This document shows, one piece after another, positions 63,669 to 64,000 of a stretch of 64,000 nucleotides of DNA (position 1 is its first letter; each line of letters begins with the position of its first letter). A program made the position numbers and the translations under genes. The notes beneath the pieces are model-generated. The model was not told where the DNA came from, made no database searches, and was given only the letters and a program-made list of their open reading frames with translations. Origin of the DNA: Methylobacterium radiodurans (lineage in GTDB: Bacteria > Pseudomonadota > Alphaproteobacteria > Rhizobiales > Beijerinckiaceae). The stretch is taken from contig NZ_CP029551.1 in assembly GCF_003173735.1 (NCBI RefSeq), positions 2,814,001 through 2,878,000 of the forward strand, written 5' to 3'.

Positions 63669-63919
63669 GGGGCACCCCCGAGCAGCGCGGTCGCGATCGG
63701 GGCGCGCTCGCTCTCCGGGAGCAGGGCGAGCCGCTCCTCGACGAGCTCCCAGATGACGATCGTCACCCGGCGGTCGAGGATGTCCTCGCCGATGTCGAGG
63801 GCGGCCCAGGCCTCCCGCACGGCCTCGGGGGCGCGGCCCTCCCGCATGTCCGTGACCGCCGCGCGGAAGGCGTGCTGCTGCTCGGGGACGAGGGCGGCGT
63901 AGAAGGCGCGGCTGCTCAT
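63665..63919 (-). CDS. Hypothetical phage-like protein (84 residues)
   Basis: Highly helical, acidic/Arg protein (MSSRAFYAALVPEQQHAF...). Both ends overlap neighbours by ATGA junctions, at 63665-63668 and 63916-63919. No family was recognised. Confidence 0.55.
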   Translation of the reverse strand: MSSRAFYAALVPEQQHAFRAAVTDMREGRAPEAVREAWAALDIGEDILDRRVTIVIWELVEERLALLPESERAPIATALLGGAP

Positions 63920-64000
63920 ACCCGGCCCTCGGTGATCAGCCCGCGGGCGACGAGCACCCCGTAGATGCCTACCGCCGTTTCGCTCTCATTCAGGCCGTGG
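63916..64000 (-). CDS. C-terminal end of another array gene, cut by the window edge
   Basis: The minus-strand frame reads ...HGLNESETAVGIYGVLVARG LITEGRV and a stop at 63916-63918, overlapping the next start by 4 bp. Only 27 residues are visible. It shows that the overlapping array continues to the right. Confidence 0.5.
   Translation of the reverse strand, partial: HGLNESETAVGIYGVLVARGLITEGRV

Larger units (their letters stand above)
58778..64000. mobile_element. Left part of a tRNA-Gly-integrated genomic island or prophage-like element
   Basis: The region starts at the partial tRNA-Gly and has an intact tyrosine recombinase 155 bp inside it. It then holds short, tightly overlapping genes of unknown function, two plus-strand (DUF4365 module) and at least six minus-strand. 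No housekeeping gene follows within the window. The right border should carry the complete tRNA-Gly(CCC). Confidence 0.7.

Overview
The window is very GC-rich, densely coded alphaproteobacterial DNA, most consistent with a Methylobacterium-type member of the Hyphomicrobiales. This rests on codon bias, the argD-argF-hslO order, a class III polyhydroxyalkanoate (PHA) synthase cluster and the general gene repertoire. No rRNA or marker gene fixes the genus, so the placement is an inference.

Positions 1-7500 hold the end of a thiolase, an EthD-domain protein, a secreted beta-propeller protein, an RND efflux pair closed by a strong terminator, the stub of a TetR regulator, and a CAU-anticodon tRNA. 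Positions 7833-22048 are an exopolysaccharide locus. A minus-strand operon encodes two glycosyltransferases, a flippase and a polymerase-like membrane protein. It is divergent from a plus-strand operon encoding a Wzc/ExoP-like protein, a WecG-type glycosyltransferase, a secreted GH5 hydrolase, a fatty acid hydroxylase-type membrane protein, a CelD-like acyltransferase and a ManC/AlgA-type enzyme.

Positions 22315-30680 are the most interesting metabolic block. Six co-directional genes encode an acetolactate-synthase-like ThDP enzyme, an iron alcohol dehydrogenase, PhaE, PhaC, a Pct/YdiF-type CoA-transferase and a GabD-type succinate-semialdehyde dehydrogenase. Together they read as a route from 2-oxoglutarate through succinate semialdehyde and 4-hydroxybutyrate to 4-hydroxybutyryl-CoA and polyester, with GabD as the branch back to succinate.

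Positions 31065-56480 are mostly ordinary chromosome: CYTH-CHAD protein, cupredoxin-like protein, PaiB, an SDR with a divergent ArsR regulator, a FemAB-like protein, an M20 hydrolase, glutathione peroxidase, a 2-hydroxyacid dehydrogenase, GDPD, RidA, argD, argF, hslO, speG, argE, apaG, a GFA protein, a lipase-like hydrolase and a chemotaxis receptor. Two items stand out: an alpha/beta hydrolase fused to a gluconate-2-dehydrogenase-subunit-3-like domain beside a GMC oxidoreductase, and a secreted Gly/Arg/Glu-rich protein with four tandem 'YGSPEYRRL' repeats.

From 56530 the sequence becomes accessory. It holds a degenerate IS5-type element, relics of broken genes, a frameshifted tyrosine-recombinase remnant and a 48-bp fragment matching the 3' half of tRNA-Gly(CCC). 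An intact integrase pointing into a new island follows. The island carries a two-gene DUF4365-type nuclease module (candidate defence or conflict system) and an overlapping minus-strand array of small phage-like genes that runs off the right edge. The layout predicts an intact tRNA-Gly(CCC) at the island's far end, outside the window.
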